Positions 48,801 through 56,743 of a DNA stretch of 64,000 bases are shown here, piece by piece; positions within the stretch are counted from its first letter, which is position 1; every line of letters starts with the position of its first letter. Source of the DNA: Nonomuraea guangzhouensis (GTDB lineage: Bacteria; Actinomycetota; Actinomycetes; Streptosporangiales; Streptosporangiaceae). Location of the stretch: assembly GCF_019396345.1 (NCBI RefSeq), contig NZ_JAHKRM010000032.1:1-64000 (forward strand). The letters are read 5' to 3'. Below the pieces are notes generated by a model that did not search any database, had not been told where the DNA came from, and worked only from the letters and a program-made list of their open reading frames with translations. Both the position numbers and the translations under genes were made by a program.

Positions 48801-49926
48801 GGTCCCCAGCCTGCTGCGCGGCAACTCCGTCGCCGGTACGAGCACCAGCACCTGGGGATTCAACATCATGCACGGCATCGAACCCCTGAACTTCACCATC
48901 GACGTGACCACACCGGGATGGCACGACCTCGTGGTCTACCGCTCGGACGCGGCGATCCTCTTCGACCGGATCATCATCGAGACCCGCGCCGGCGCGGCCG
49001 GTGACGGCCTGGTCGGCCCGCCCGAGAGCCCGAACAACATCGCCGCGCCCCAGAGGGCCACCGTGGCGCCTCGTCCTGACACGATGCCGGAGCTCCGCCG
49101 GCTGCCCGCGATTCAGACGTCGGTGGGGGAGACGAGCACGGTCGAGGGCGTACGGGATGTGGTGGCCGCGGAGTCCGACAACGAGACCGCCGTGTCGGTC
49201 GCGGTGAAGGACGGTCAGGTGCGGGTCACCGGGCACCGGGCCGGGACGGCCGAGCTCTCCATCACCGCTGGTGGTGAGGCCTGGGTGGCGCCCGTCACGG
49301 TGGGCAGAGCCGCGGGGGCGCCGGTCGGCGCCTATCTGGAGCGGGACGGTTCGGTCGTCTTCGACGCGGCCGACGCGTTGGAGAAGAGCGCTTCCGCCAA
49401 CGCGGCCGACAGCAACAACGGGACGCACGGCTGGGCGCCGGCTCGCAACGGTCTCCAGGTCGTCCCGCCGGCCGACGCCAGCGCGAAGGCGCAGTGGCTG
49501 GCGACCTCGGCGGCCCAGGCCGAGGCGCTGTTCAAGGCCGGCCCGACGCAGAAGGTCAACGGGAGCTCCGCCGCCGGAGCACCACCGCGGCTCGACTTCA
49601 CCGTCGACATCCGGACCGGTGGCACGTACTACCTGTTCGTCAACACGAGCAACCCGAACGCCGACGCCGACTCCTACCACGTGGTCGTGGACGGGCAGTG
49701 GAGATACCAGTCGAACAAGTCCGGGCCGGAGACCGGGTTCGAGACCTGGTACGGCAGCACGAGCGTCGCCGCGGCCGCGTTGGCGCTCGGGCCGGGTGAG
49801 CACACGATCTCGCTGGCGCCTCGTGAGGCCGGGCTGGTGCTCAACCAGATCGCCTTGACCACGGACGACACGCCCGGTCTCACCGGCTTCCAGACCCCCA
49901 GCGGCCGGGGAGCGAGCGCTTCATGA
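45838..49926 (+). CDS. Secreted glycoside hydrolase family 115 (alpha-glucuronidase-like)
   Basis: 1362 residues from ATG 45838 (AGGAG seven bases upstream; an earlier ATG at 45796 has none). Signal peptide about 1-45 (WSVAVTIGALLAASL...ARA). Family 115 features: RGTIYGIYSISEEIGVSPWYWYSDV, KYRGIFINDEE, LRLNTLWPAMH, RNNEGEWRQWY, and VLHRVRSYRNMAEQIGYYWKNQL; these enzymes remove (4-O-methyl)glucuronic acid from xylan. C-terminal additions: the usual GH115 C-terminal beta domain (about 890-1050), a Big-like segment (about 1090-1160) and a carbohydrate-binding-like module ending in HTISLAPREAGLVLNQI. One TTA codon occurs (in NTLWPAMH). Likely controlled by the divergent LacI. Confidence 0.92.
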   Translation: MPQPGQSDRGVRDIAGRARRWSVAVTIGALLAASLTSVGVTPARASSTGFTIFNGRTTAPILIDPSYGGEHADRDYTQVRRAVQDLRQDVAMVTGAIDPGQVQSLFADDAPAKEARLAKADQSKLPALLTKAAGQKTAIIVGQLGRSRLIDEIVGAGKFDEAAGIKGRWEAYATKTIKNPVPGVGNALVVAGSDARGTIYGIYSISEEIGVSPWYWYSDVPVRRRDDIEVEGKARVDDGPDVKYRGIFINDEERTIAWAKKKFPTGNGTPDVHYYRHVYELMLRLRLNTLWPAMHLASRAFNAVTDTGTYDDGTPINAREAAAFGVVASSSHAELMLRNNEGEWRQWYDRNKDALDIKGADAVAAFDYSINKPAILEYWRRRVVANAGFENILALGIRGVHDSDPVFTPGNPYGFKDKIEMLADVIREQRKLIAEVYGSADAVPQVFIPYKEMNDLYNAGLKNYIPADVTLMWAEDNQGYLRQVPTRTEAARSGGNGVYYHISYWGEPKSYLWLNSTPMSLMVQQLRRAWNSSARRYWILNVGDIKPGEIKLDLFANLAWDIEGHDDTRFLTEHVQRDFRLRGKDVAVVAGALERFDALESTKRAEFWGEINSSNASSGRIHNGQVFPFSATSDGDELQRYINESNELVAIFQGVSARLDPRYRSAFYQQVLHRVRSYRNMAEQIGYYWKNQLAAAQGRYASAGSYELLSKQARERIRADEDYWNTISDGKWDHAIGHSHPEGFPNEGTVMLTNDRYARVATPADAVGAAAEGSREPGRGTLTFNSAAPDDQRFFDVFSRDDVADPREWVAEADARWITLSKRSGTTATEQRVTVTVARNQPAATGTIRVFNAVHGAKVGDPVATFTVDAERAAVDLRRVAERAHLEAGGYVALEAEHFSENLPGADGSRWAALEGVGQRGASMGGFPETAPRVDSGFETTARLRYRVHFTSTGKFTGTFYRIPTLNEGTEDDSTPRTARTAIGLDDQVPSLLRGNSVAGTSTSTWGFNIMHGIEPLNFTIDVTTPGWHDLVVYRSDAAILFDRIIIETRAGAAGDGLVGPPESPNNIAAPQRATVAPRPDTMPELRRLPAIQTSVGETSTVEGVRDVVAAESDNETAVSVAVKDGQVRVTGHRAGTAELSITAGGEAWVAPVTVGRAAGAPVGAYLERDGSVVFDAADALEKSASANAADSNNGTHGWAPARNGLQVVPPADASAKAQWLATSAAQAEALFKAGPTQKVNGSSAAGAPPRLDFTVDIRTGGTYYLFVNTSNPNADADSYHVVVDGQWRYQSNKSGPETGFETWYGSTSVAAAALALGPGEHTISLAPREAGLVLNQIALTTDDTPGLTGFQTPSGRGASAS

Positions 49927-49935
49927 TGCTGTGAG

Positions 49936-50508
49936 CTACAGATGGTCCCAGCTCTCGCTGATGTGGCCCACGCCGGGGTGGGGTCGTCGTCGTGGTGGCC
50001 TGCCACCCCGGTCCGGGCGGTGCTCGAAGTGCCACCACTCGTTGTCGTACATGCGGTAGAGGTCGTAGCGGGCGCCGTGTTCCTCGAGCCAGCGCGCGCC
50101 TTCGTGCGGGCGTACGTCCAGCGCGGTGCCCTTGACGTGGCTGGATTCCGCCGGTGGTAACACGAGCATGCGTGCCGAGGCCGGGGAGCCGGAGCGGCGC
50201 ACCTCCTCGTCGAACAACCGCTGCTGGGCAAGAGGATCGCGGTATCCCGAGGTGAGGCCGATGAGCTGGCCGTGACGCCAGAGCGCCTCGGTGCGTGCCG
50301 CGGTGAACGCCGCCATGGCGCCGTCGGTGAGCCCGGTGAGGTCCTCGGCGGGGAACCGGATCCCCAAAGCCCAGTGGCAGGCCAGCTCGCGGGCGCGGCC
50401 GGGCCGGCGAACGAACGCCGCGGGCAGCAGGAGCACGGCCAGCACCAGCGTGACCACGGCGTACAGCCGGTCACGGGGCCGAGGCGGGATGGTGCGTGGT
50501 TCGTCCAT
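49936..50508 (-). CDS. Membrane-anchored M15 D,D-carboxypeptidase/dipeptidase (VanY-like)
   Basis: 190 residues from ATG 50508. One N-terminal membrane segment (LYAVVTLVLAVLLLPAAF) and an M15 zinc peptidase domain: LTSGYRDPLAQQRLF, zinc ligands in SSHVKGTALDVRP (His and Asp) and EWWHFEH (catalytic Glu and third His). The family trims D-Ala-D-Ala ends of peptidoglycan stems. It is divergent from a two-component system, which recalls VanR/VanS-VanY, although this link is only by position. Its stop lies just after the convergent GH115 stop. Confidence 0.88.
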   Translation of the reverse strand: MDEPRTIPPRPRDRLYAVVTLVLAVLLLPAAFVRRPGRARELACHWALGIRFPAEDLTGLTDGAMAAFTAARTEALWRHGQLIGLTSGYRDPLAQQRLFDEEVRRSGSPASARMLVLPPAESSHVKGTALDVRPHEGARWLEEHGARYDLYRMYDNEWWHFEHRPDRGGRPPRRRPHPGVGHISESWDHL

Positions 50509-50683
50509 GCCGATTACGATTGGCGCCGAATGTGCGTGCGTTGTGCGCCGCATGTCATGGTTTGTCGACGGCGGCCACCGTCGGTGCGACCGTGACACAA
50601 CCATGACACGGCGCTGACGAGACGGGGACACGGCCGGTCGACAGTGGGTGGAGTTGACCGGCGGGCGAGTTACGGAGCGTGCG

Positions 50684-51373
50684 GTGAAACTCGGCGGCGT
50701 GTCGCGAGTGTTGTTGATCGAGGATGACCCGGCCGTGCGGGAGGGCCTTGAGCTGGCTCTGACCCGGCACGGGCACCGGGTGCGCGCGGTGGAGTCCGGC
50801 GAGGAGGGGCTGGAGCGGCTGCGTACGGACCTTCCCGACGTCGTCGTGCTCGATCTGATGCTGCCTGGCATGGACGGGTTCGAGGTCTGCCGCCGCATCC
50901 GGGCCGCCAGGGAGATACCGATCATCATGCTGACCGCGCGCGGCGACGACATGGACGTGGTGGCCGGGTTGGAGGCGGGCGCCGACGACTACGTGGTCAA
51001 GCCGGTGCAGCCCAGGGTGCTCGAGGCACGCATTCGCGCGGTGCTCCGGCGGATCGGCCGGGACCAGGCGGAGCTGGAGCGGTACGGGGACCTGACCATC
51101 GATCGGGCCGGGCTGGTGGTCGCCAACCGCGGCGTGCCGGTCAGCCTCCCGCCGACCGAGCTGCGCCTGCTGCTCGAGCTCTCCGGCACGCCGGGCCGGG
51201 TGCACAGCCGCCAGCAGTTGCTGGAGTCGGTGTGGGAGCACGGGTACTTCGGCGACTCGCGTCTCGTGGACGCGTGCGTGCAGCGGCTGCGCGCGAAGAT
51301 CGAGGACGACTCGGCGGCGCCCGTCTACGTGCAGACGGTACGTGGGTTCGGGTACCGGTTCGGGCCGGTGTGA
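50684..51373 (+). CDS. OmpR-family response regulator
   Basis: 229 residues from GTG 50684, chosen for the CGGAG site before it; a GTG at 50648 is an alternative. Receiver domain with Asp57 (VVVLDLMLPG), conserved Thr (IIMLTARGDD) and Lys (YVVKPV), then winged helix (TELRLLLELS, DACVQRLRAKI, VRGFGYRFG). Similar in size and partners to the CseB cell-envelope-stress regulator. It precedes the histidine kinase by seven bases. Confidence 0.94.
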   Translation: MKLGGVSRVLLIEDDPAVREGLELALTRHGHRVRAVESGEEGLERLRTDLPDVVVLDLMLPGMDGFEVCRRIRAAREIPIIMLTARGDDMDVVAGLEAGADDYVVKPVQPRVLEARIRAVLRRIGRDQAELERYGDLTIDRAGLVVANRGVPVSLPPTELRLLLELSGTPGRVHSRQQLLESVWEHGYFGDSRLVDACVQRLRAKIEDDSAAPVYVQTVRGFGYRFGPV

Positions 51374-51380
51374 ACCGCAG

Positions 51381-52883
51381 GTGACACCTCGGCCGAGCCT
51401 GGGGCTGCGTGCCCGGCTGTTGTTCGCGTTCGCGCTGCTGTGTGTGGTCACCGCGGCGGCGGTGGCCGGCGGGAGCTACGTCCAGGCCCGCAACGCCATC
51501 CTGCAGCGGGCCCAGGACGCCGCGGTGCTGGCGATGACAAGCCGCCTGCAGGCGCTCTACCCGTTGCAGAGTGCGACACCGAACCAGACCCAGCTGAACG
51601 AGATCGCCACCGCCGCGACCGACCAGGACTGCTGTGGGGTCGCCTTCTACCGCGAGATGCACTCGCCGGTCGCCGGCGCGCCGCCGGATGCCGTGCCGGG
51701 TGCCGGGCCGCCAAGGCGCTTGAGGCCGGGCAGTAAGCCGTCGGCCGTGGATCTCGGGGCGATCTCACCGGAGTTGCGACGGGAGGTGGCCGGCGGCCGT
51801 ACCGCGTGGCAACGTGTGGTGTTGCGGGACGGGCCCTGGCTGATCGTCGGCACGCCGTTACTGATCGCCGAGCGGGGCCAGGCGACGCGGGCGTCCGGCA
51901 TCGAGGTCTACGTCGCGCGCAGCCTGGCCGCCGAACAGCTCAGCATCGACGAACTCGCCCTGTCGGCCTGGGCCACCGGCGGGGCGGCCCTGGCGTTCGC
52001 GGTCGTCCTGGCGTTGCTGGCCAGCCGGGGCGTGCTGGGCCCGGTGCGCGAGCTCGGCCGGGCGGCACGCCTGCTGGGCGAGGGCGAGCTGCGGACCAGG
52101 ATCGCGGTCCGCGGCTCCGACGAGCTGGCCGACGTGGCGCGTACGTTCAACAACACCGCCGCGGAGCTGGAACGGCACGTCGAGCAGCTCCGCGAGATGG
52201 AGGCCGACGCCCGCCGGTTCGTGGCCGACGTGTCCCACGAGCTGCGCACCCCGCTGGCCGCGCTCGCCGCGGTCGCCGACGTCCTCGACGAGGAGGCGGC
52301 CGAGCTGCCCGAGCCCGCCGGCCGGGCCGCCAGGCTGGTCAGCCAGGAGACCCTCAACCTCACCGGGCTGGTGAACGACCTCATCGAGATCAGCAGGTTC
52401 GACTCCGGCGTCGCGGCCCTCACCCTGAACGAGGTCGACGTGGCCGAACTGGTGCGCGCGACCCTGCGTGCCCGGGGCTGGTCGGAGCCGGTGCGCACCG
52501 AGCTGCCACCCGCGGTGACGGCACGGCTGGACCCGCGCCGAGTGGACGTCATCCTCGCGAACCTGGTCGGCAACGCCCTGCGGCACGGCGAACCACCGGT
52601 GTCGGTACGGCTCTCCGCCGACCCGCACTGGATCGCTCTCGAGGTCCGCGACCACGGACCGGGGCTGAAGGAAGCGGTGCTGCCGCACGTGTTCGACCGG
52701 TTCTACAAGGCCAGCGCGGCCAGGGCCAGGTCCGAGGGCAGCGGCCTCGGCCTGGCCATCGCGCGGGAGAACGCGCGCCTGCACCGAGGCGATCTCACCG
52801 TCACCAACGCCTCGGACGGCGGCGCCATCTTCACGCTGCGCCTGCCACGCCGGGCGGACGATCTGGACGGAGACCCCGAGTGA
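51381..52883 (+). CDS. Membrane sensor histidine kinase (CseC-like)
   Basis: 500 residues from GTG 51381. Two membrane helices (about 8-33 and 190-215) enclose an extracellular sensor of about 155 residues with a Cys pair (DQDCCGV). HAMP about 216-270, HisKA with His286 (VSHELRTPLA), HATPase motifs NLVGNALRHG, DHGPGL, SEGSGLGLAIAREN. Partner of the OmpR-type regulator. Its stop overlaps the lipoprotein start (GTGA), as in cse-like operons where a lipoprotein modulates signalling. Confidence 0.93.
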   Translation: MTPRPSLGLRARLLFAFALLCVVTAAAVAGGSYVQARNAILQRAQDAAVLAMTSRLQALYPLQSATPNQTQLNEIATAATDQDCCGVAFYREMHSPVAGAPPDAVPGAGPPRRLRPGSKPSAVDLGAISPELRREVAGGRTAWQRVVLRDGPWLIVGTPLLIAERGQATRASGIEVYVARSLAAEQLSIDELALSAWATGGAALAFAVVLALLASRGVLGPVRELGRAARLLGEGELRTRIAVRGSDELADVARTFNNTAAELERHVEQLREMEADARRFVADVSHELRTPLAALAAVADVLDEEAAELPEPAGRAARLVSQETLNLTGLVNDLIEISRFDSGVAALTLNEVDVAELVRATLRARGWSEPVRTELPPAVTARLDPRRVDVILANLVGNALRHGEPPVSVRLSADPHWIALEVRDHGPGLKEAVLPHVFDRFYKASAARARSEGSGLGLAIARENARLHRGDLTVTNASDGGAIFTLRLPRRADDLDGDPE

Positions 52884-53419
52884 GGACCGTGCTCGCCGGC
52901 CGCGTGCTCGCCGGCCGTGTGCTCGCCGGCCGTGTGCTCGCCGGCCGTGTGCTCGCCGCCGGCCTCGCATCGCTCGTCGCCGTCGCCGTGGCCGGCTGCG
53001 GCGTGCGGCCCAGCGACGCCATCACCGCCGGCGACCCGCCCAGCGGGCGCGTCGAAGCAAACCCGACGGTCACCCTCTACCTGGTCAAGAACGGCCGGCT
53101 CAGCCCGGTGACGCGGCCCGGCGGCCGGCTGTACCTGACGGACAGGCTCGCGATGCTGACGGACGGCCCCACCGCGAGGGAACAGACGGACGGATTCACC
53201 ACCGAGGTCCCGTTCGAAGCCGGCCCGTTCTCGGTGACCGCCGAGCCGGACTCCCCCTTGGTGGTGACCCTGTCCACTCCGATCGGCGAACTGTCCACCC
53301 TGGCCGTCGAGCAGATCGTGTGCACGGCCGCCGCCACGGTGTCGGAAATCCCGGTCCAGGTCACCGTCGTCGGCGCAGGGCGGAGCGTCGGCCCCCGAAG
53401 GTGCCCGGGGCTTGCCTGA
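52880..53419 (+). CDS. Lipoprotein of the GerMN-like type, cotranslated with the kinase
   Basis: 179 residues from GTG 52880. Signal peptide with lipobox VAGC (Cys about residue 40). The mature part (LYLVKNGRLSPVTRPGG...MLTDGPTAREQ) resembles GerMN-domain lipoproteins of actinomycetes; function unknown, probably signal modulation for the adjacent kinase. The signal peptide n-region contains VLAGR repeated four times (see repeat 52889-52963), making it unusually long. Confidence 0.82.
   Translation: MRTVLAGRVLAGRVLAGRVLAGRVLAAGLASLVAVAVAGCGVRPSDAITAGDPPSGRVEANPTVTLYLVKNGRLSPVTRPGGRLYLTDRLAMLTDGPTAREQTDGFTTEVPFEAGPFSVTAEPDSPLVVTLSTPIGELSTLAVEQIVCTAAATVSEIPVQVTVVGAGRSVGPRRCPGLA
52889..52963 (+). 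repeat. 15-bp tandem repeat, five copies, inside a signal peptide
   Basis: The unit GTGCTCGCCGGCCGY occurs four times without a gap, with a fifth degenerate copy. Length is a multiple of three, so copy changes keep the frame and only change signal peptide length. Confidence 0.93.
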
Positions 53420-53425
53420 CCGAGG

Positions 53426-54112
53426 TCAGGTCGGCGCGGGTTCCGGCCGGGCCTCCGCCCGCGCGATGCGTGCCTTCACGTCGCGGAAGTGCAGCCGCAT
53501 CGCCTCCCGGGCGGCCTCCGGGTCCCGGGCGCGCAGCGCCGCCACGATCCGGCGATGGTTGACGGCGATCTCAGCGGTCCGCTCCGCCGGCGGGCCGAGC
53601 GTCGGCTCGACCTCGTGGTAGACGTCCCAGAACAGGCCGATCAGCTGCAGCACCAGCTCGTTGCCGCACGAGTCGTACAGCAGCGCGTGGAAGGCCCGAT
53701 CGGCTTCCCGGTCCCGATCCATGCCATTGGCCAGGGCCTCCAGCGCGGCGAGCCGGGGCGCGCTGGTGCTCTGCGCCACCTGGCCGATCAGCCCGGTCTC
53801 GAGCAGCTCGCGGACCTCGACCAGATCGTTCAGCGCACGGATCCCGCCCGGCCCCGAACGCACCCGGAAGGCGAACGACGGGGTCAGCGCGTCGAGCGAC
53901 GCGTGCCCGACGAACGTCCCATGACCGTGCCGGATCTCGACGATGCCCAACGCCTGCAGGGCGCGTACGGCCTCACGGACGCTGTTGCGGCTCGTTTTGA
54001 GCAGCTCCATCAGTTGCACTTCGGTCGGCATCGGTGAGCCTGGGGCCAGTCCGCGCTCGTGGATCAGGGCGACGATACGCTCCTGAAGCGACGTGCCGTC
54101 ACGTGTAGGCAT
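53426..54112 (-). CDS. GntR-family (FCD/FadR subfamily) regulator
   Basis: 228 residues. Winged helix about 8-75 (SPMPTEVQLMELLKTSRNSVREAVRALQALGIVEIRHGHGTFV) followed by an FCD helical ligand domain (about 95-215: LVEVRELLETGLI, DRAFHALLYDSCGN, NHRRIVAALRARDPEAA) that binds acids or sugar acids with a metal. It lies downstream of the sialidase gene on the same strand and probably regulates it; related ACRT-N3-AYGT sequences occur before both genes. It ends six bases from the convergent lipoprotein stop. Confidence 0.92.
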   Translation of the reverse strand: MPTRDGTSLQERIVALIHERGLAPGSPMPTEVQLMELLKTSRNSVREAVRALQALGIVEIRHGHGTFVGHASLDALTPSFAFRVRSGPGGIRALNDLVEVRELLETGLIGQVAQSTSAPRLAALEALANGMDRDREADRAFHALLYDSCGNELVLQLIGLFWDVYHEVEPTLGPPAERTAEIAVNHRRIVAALRARDPEAAREAMRLHFRDVKARIARAEARPEPAPT

Positions 54113-54252
54113 GCCAGCTCCAAGCTCGTCGAAGGCCTTACGTCAAACATCCCACCTCTTCGTCCCGGAAGGCCAGCTAGGGCGGGAAAGTTTACGCCGA
54201 CGACACAGATTGCCCGCCGGACGGCCACGGCTCGTTTGCTCGCAGGTCTGGG

Positions 54253-54263
54253 ACATAGGATGT
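54253..54263. promoter_or_regulatory. Candidate GntR operator ACATAGGATGT
   Basis: Short inverted repeat ACAT/ATGT, 140 bp upstream of the GntR start. The same pattern recurs at 54496 and 56538. Confidence 0.4.
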
Positions 54264-54495
54264 TCCACGCGCTCGGCGAGGGCGGGGGCGACCGCGTCAA
54301 CGCGGCGATGCGATGCGCTTCCTGGCCCGCGAGGTTCCCGCAGTCATCGGAATCCAGGTGAGCCCCAGCTCGGCCAGGGCCCGTTCGTGGCCCGCCTCGG
54401 CGCCCGGGATCGGTGGCGGTACCGTACGGCTCAGGCCATCGGCCCAGGCACAGTGGCCCGAGCTCTTTCCCGTGGAGCAGCAGGCCATCCACAGG

Positions 54496-54506
54496 ACGTA
54501 GGACGT
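54496..54506. promoter_or_regulatory. Candidate GntR operator ACGTAGGACGT
   Basis: Second copy of the ACRT-N3-AYGT pattern, inside GGACGTAGGACGTCC, 84 bp beyond the sialidase stop. Confidence 0.35.
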
Positions 54507-54589
54507 CCTCGCTGTGATCCATGGCAAGCAGCAGCGGCGATGACGCCCACGGGGCCCGTGAGCGCCATCGCCAAGCGGCTCGTGCAGCC

Positions 54590-56500
54590 TTAGCCGACGC
54601 GATCGAACGGCAGCCGCAGCCCAAGCCGACCGGAGATCGGGAGGTTCCGCTGCCGGATCAGGTCCAGCTCGGTGTCGCTGACGGCGCGCCGGTAGACCCG
54701 TACCTCGTCCAGCGTCCCGCGGAAGCGGTCCACACCGTCCAACCGCTGTCCGACGTGGATGCCCTCGAGCCCGAACTCCTTGCCGAGGGTCACCGAACCG
54801 GGCGGCGCCGCCGCCGACGAGACCTGCACGCCGTCCACCAGGAGCCGGAGCTCGCCGCGTACCCGCTGGAGCGCCACGAAGTGCCACTGCCCGTCGTTGT
54901 ACGCGCTCGGCGACTGCACGGTCACGTTGAACCGGTCGACGGAGAGGACCGCCCGGATGCGCTTGCTGGCCGGCTCGGCCCGCAGCCACAGCGCCGGCGG
55001 GTTGGTGCCCCGGTTGACCCGGTGGAACCAGAGGATCGTGTGCGCGCCGGTCTGCTCCGAGTACCGGATCCAGGAGGTCAGCGTGAAGTCCTTCGCGCCG
55101 AGGTCGATGGAGTCGTTGAACGGCACCTCCACCCGGTCGTCCACCCGGTCCAGGGCCAGCCCGCTGCCGAACCGCCCGTCGGTGGTCTGCGCATTACCGC
55201 GGACATACGCCTTGTTGCGGTACGGAGACAGGTCCGGCGTCGTCGGGCCGGGCGCCGGGGGACCGGGGATGCCGGGCGGGGTGCCGTTCGGCGTCTTCAG
55301 GTACGCCTCGTTGAACCGCGTGAACCGGATCTGCTCGTACGGCGTGATGGTGCCGGCCTCGTACATCAGGGCCGCCTCGTCGCCGTCCAGACGCACCATG
55401 TCCGAGTACGCCGACGGCCCCCAGTAGAAGACCTTGCCCTTGTCCCAGGTCTCGAAGCGGCGCCCCTCGTCGTAGGACGACCGGATCCCCATCGCCTCCC
55501 GGGCGTTCGGGTGCATCGGCGCGGAGAAGAGGATGCGCCCGTCGCTGAACCGCAGCAGCGACGCCTGGATGTCGGTCGTCGCCAGCGCCGGCATGGTGCG
55601 GAACGGGTGGTCCCACGTCTCGCCGCTGTCGCTGCTGGTCGCGTACGCCCGGCTGCCCTCGTCGGTGCCGCGCTCGCGGGCCGAGGCGTAGATCCGCCCG
55701 TCGGTCAGCTCGATGACGGTGACCTCCTGGGCGATGACCGTGCCGTCGTCGCGGGACGTCTCGGCGCCGATGTTCCAGGTCACGCCGCTGTCGTCGCTGT
55801 AGAGCAGGTGCGTGCCGTAGACGTGCTTGCCGACCCGGTCCCAGCTCTCGAAACTCGCACCGACGACCAGCCGGCCGGCGTGCGGGCCGAGCTTGAGCTG
55901 GATGCCGTGCATCGGGCCGGTGGCGTACCAGAAGTTCCACTCCGGACGCTTGCCCTCGGTCATCTCCCTGGCGGCGGACCAGGTCGCCCCGTGGTCGTCG
56001 CTGAACTGCACCCAGGGGTCGCGGTCACAGCCGTTCGGGCACGGCTCGCCACCGTTGTGGGTGCTCACCAGCACGACCCGCCCGGTGCGCTCGTCAACGA
56101 TCGGCACCGGGTTGCCGTGGGTCGTGCCGTTGCCCTCCGAGACCACCTGCAGTGGTCCCCAGGTCCGCCCGCCGTCGGCGGAACGGCGCAGCACCAGGTC
56201 GATGTCCTCGTCGTCGCCGCAGTCCTTCACCCGTCCCTCGGCGAACGCCAGGAGCATGCCGTTCGTGGCCCGCACCACGGCGGGGATCCGGAAGCAGCCG
56301 TATCCGAAGTCGCCCTGTTTGTAGAGCACCTGCTCGTCCACGAACGGTGCGGTGTCGGCGGTCGCGCCGGCCGCGGAGGTTGCCACCGGCGCCGCGCTCG
56401 CCGGCGCGCCGAACAAGCTGACGATTAAGCCCGCAAGCACCGCTACGGCGCCCGCCCGGCGGCGCCCGGGGCGGCGCTCCGGAGGATGACCATCGTGCAT
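54590..56500 (-). CDS. Secreted exo-sialidase (GH33) with LamG-like C-terminal domain
   Basis: 636 residues. Signal peptide about 1-37 (AGAVAVLAGLIVSLFGAPASA). Six-bladed sialidase fold: arginine-triad FRIP motif (YGCFRIPAVV, about residue 70) and Asp boxes SADGGRTWG, SDDHGATWS, SDDSGVTWN and SSDSGETWD; an ARERGTDEGSRA segment and YSDM near residue 360 fit later active-site parts. After a Pro-rich linker (about 400-415) a concanavalin-like LamG domain (about 420-610) would bind glycans. It cleaves terminal sialic acids; export outside the cell is expected. Confidence 0.94.
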   Translation of the reverse strand: MHDGHPPERRPGRRRAGAVAVLAGLIVSLFGAPASAAPVATSAAGATADTAPFVDEQVLYKQGDFGYGCFRIPAVVRATNGMLLAFAEGRVKDCGDDEDIDLVLRRSADGGRTWGPLQVVSEGNGTTHGNPVPIVDERTGRVVLVSTHNGGEPCPNGCDRDPWVQFSDDHGATWSAAREMTEGKRPEWNFWYATGPMHGIQLKLGPHAGRLVVGASFESWDRVGKHVYGTHLLYSDDSGVTWNIGAETSRDDGTVIAQEVTVIELTDGRIYASARERGTDEGSRAYATSSDSGETWDHPFRTMPALATTDIQASLLRFSDGRILFSAPMHPNAREAMGIRSSYDEGRRFETWDKGKVFYWGPSAYSDMVRLDGDEAALMYEAGTITPYEQIRFTRFNEAYLKTPNGTPPGIPGPPAPGPTTPDLSPYRNKAYVRGNAQTTDGRFGSGLALDRVDDRVEVPFNDSIDLGAKDFTLTSWIRYSEQTGAHTILWFHRVNRGTNPPALWLRAEPASKRIRAVLSVDRFNVTVQSPSAYNDGQWHFVALQRVRGELRLLVDGVQVSSAAAPPGSVTLGKEFGLEGIHVGQRLDGVDRFRGTLDEVRVYRRAVSDTELDLIRQRNLPISGRLGLRLPFDRVG

Positions 56501-56537
56501 GTGCTCGTCCTTCCTGGGGGGAGAAGATTACGAGCGG

Positions 56538-56548
56538 ACATCCTACGT
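56538..56548. promoter_or_regulatory. Candidate GntR operator ACATCCTACGT upstream of the sialidase
   Basis: ACRT-N3-AYGT pattern, 38 bp before the sialidase start on the minus strand; it matches the sites near the GntR gene. Confidence 0.45.
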
Positions 56549-56570
56549 CCAACGTCCCATGTTAAACAGA

Positions 56571-56593
56571 CGGTGAACGTAGAATGTTCACCG
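56571..56593. promoter_or_regulatory. Inverted repeat CGGTGAAC/GTTCACCG
   Basis: Perfect 8-bp arms with a 7-base spacer, in the 243-bp divergent gap between the sialidase and the M1 peptidase. Probable operator; regulator unknown. Confidence 0.5.
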
Positions 56594-56743
56594 GTCTGAA
56601 GATCTGGCTGTGATCCCCGTCGAGGCGTGGGCGGACGGCATCGCCTCGGTCATCAGCCGCAGGCCGCGTTTTTTGGGTCCGGACAAGTCCGGGATTTTCC
56701 TTCACCCTCGGGCTAATGACCTACCCCCCCACGGAGGCTTGCG

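Larger units (their letters stand above)
54113..54589. other. 477-bp gap between GntR and sialidase genes
   Basis: No gene is supported here; the short open frames lack ribosome sites and resemble nothing. It contains the GntR promoter side and two copies of the quasi-palindrome ACRT-N3-AYGT (54253 and 54496). It may hold a decayed gene remnant, but none is recognised. Confidence 0.5.

Noticed and set aside
54093..54593. Several short open frames in the gap between gntR and the sialidase
   Set aside because: None has a ribosome site, typical codon bias or a recognisable motif; treated as non-coding.
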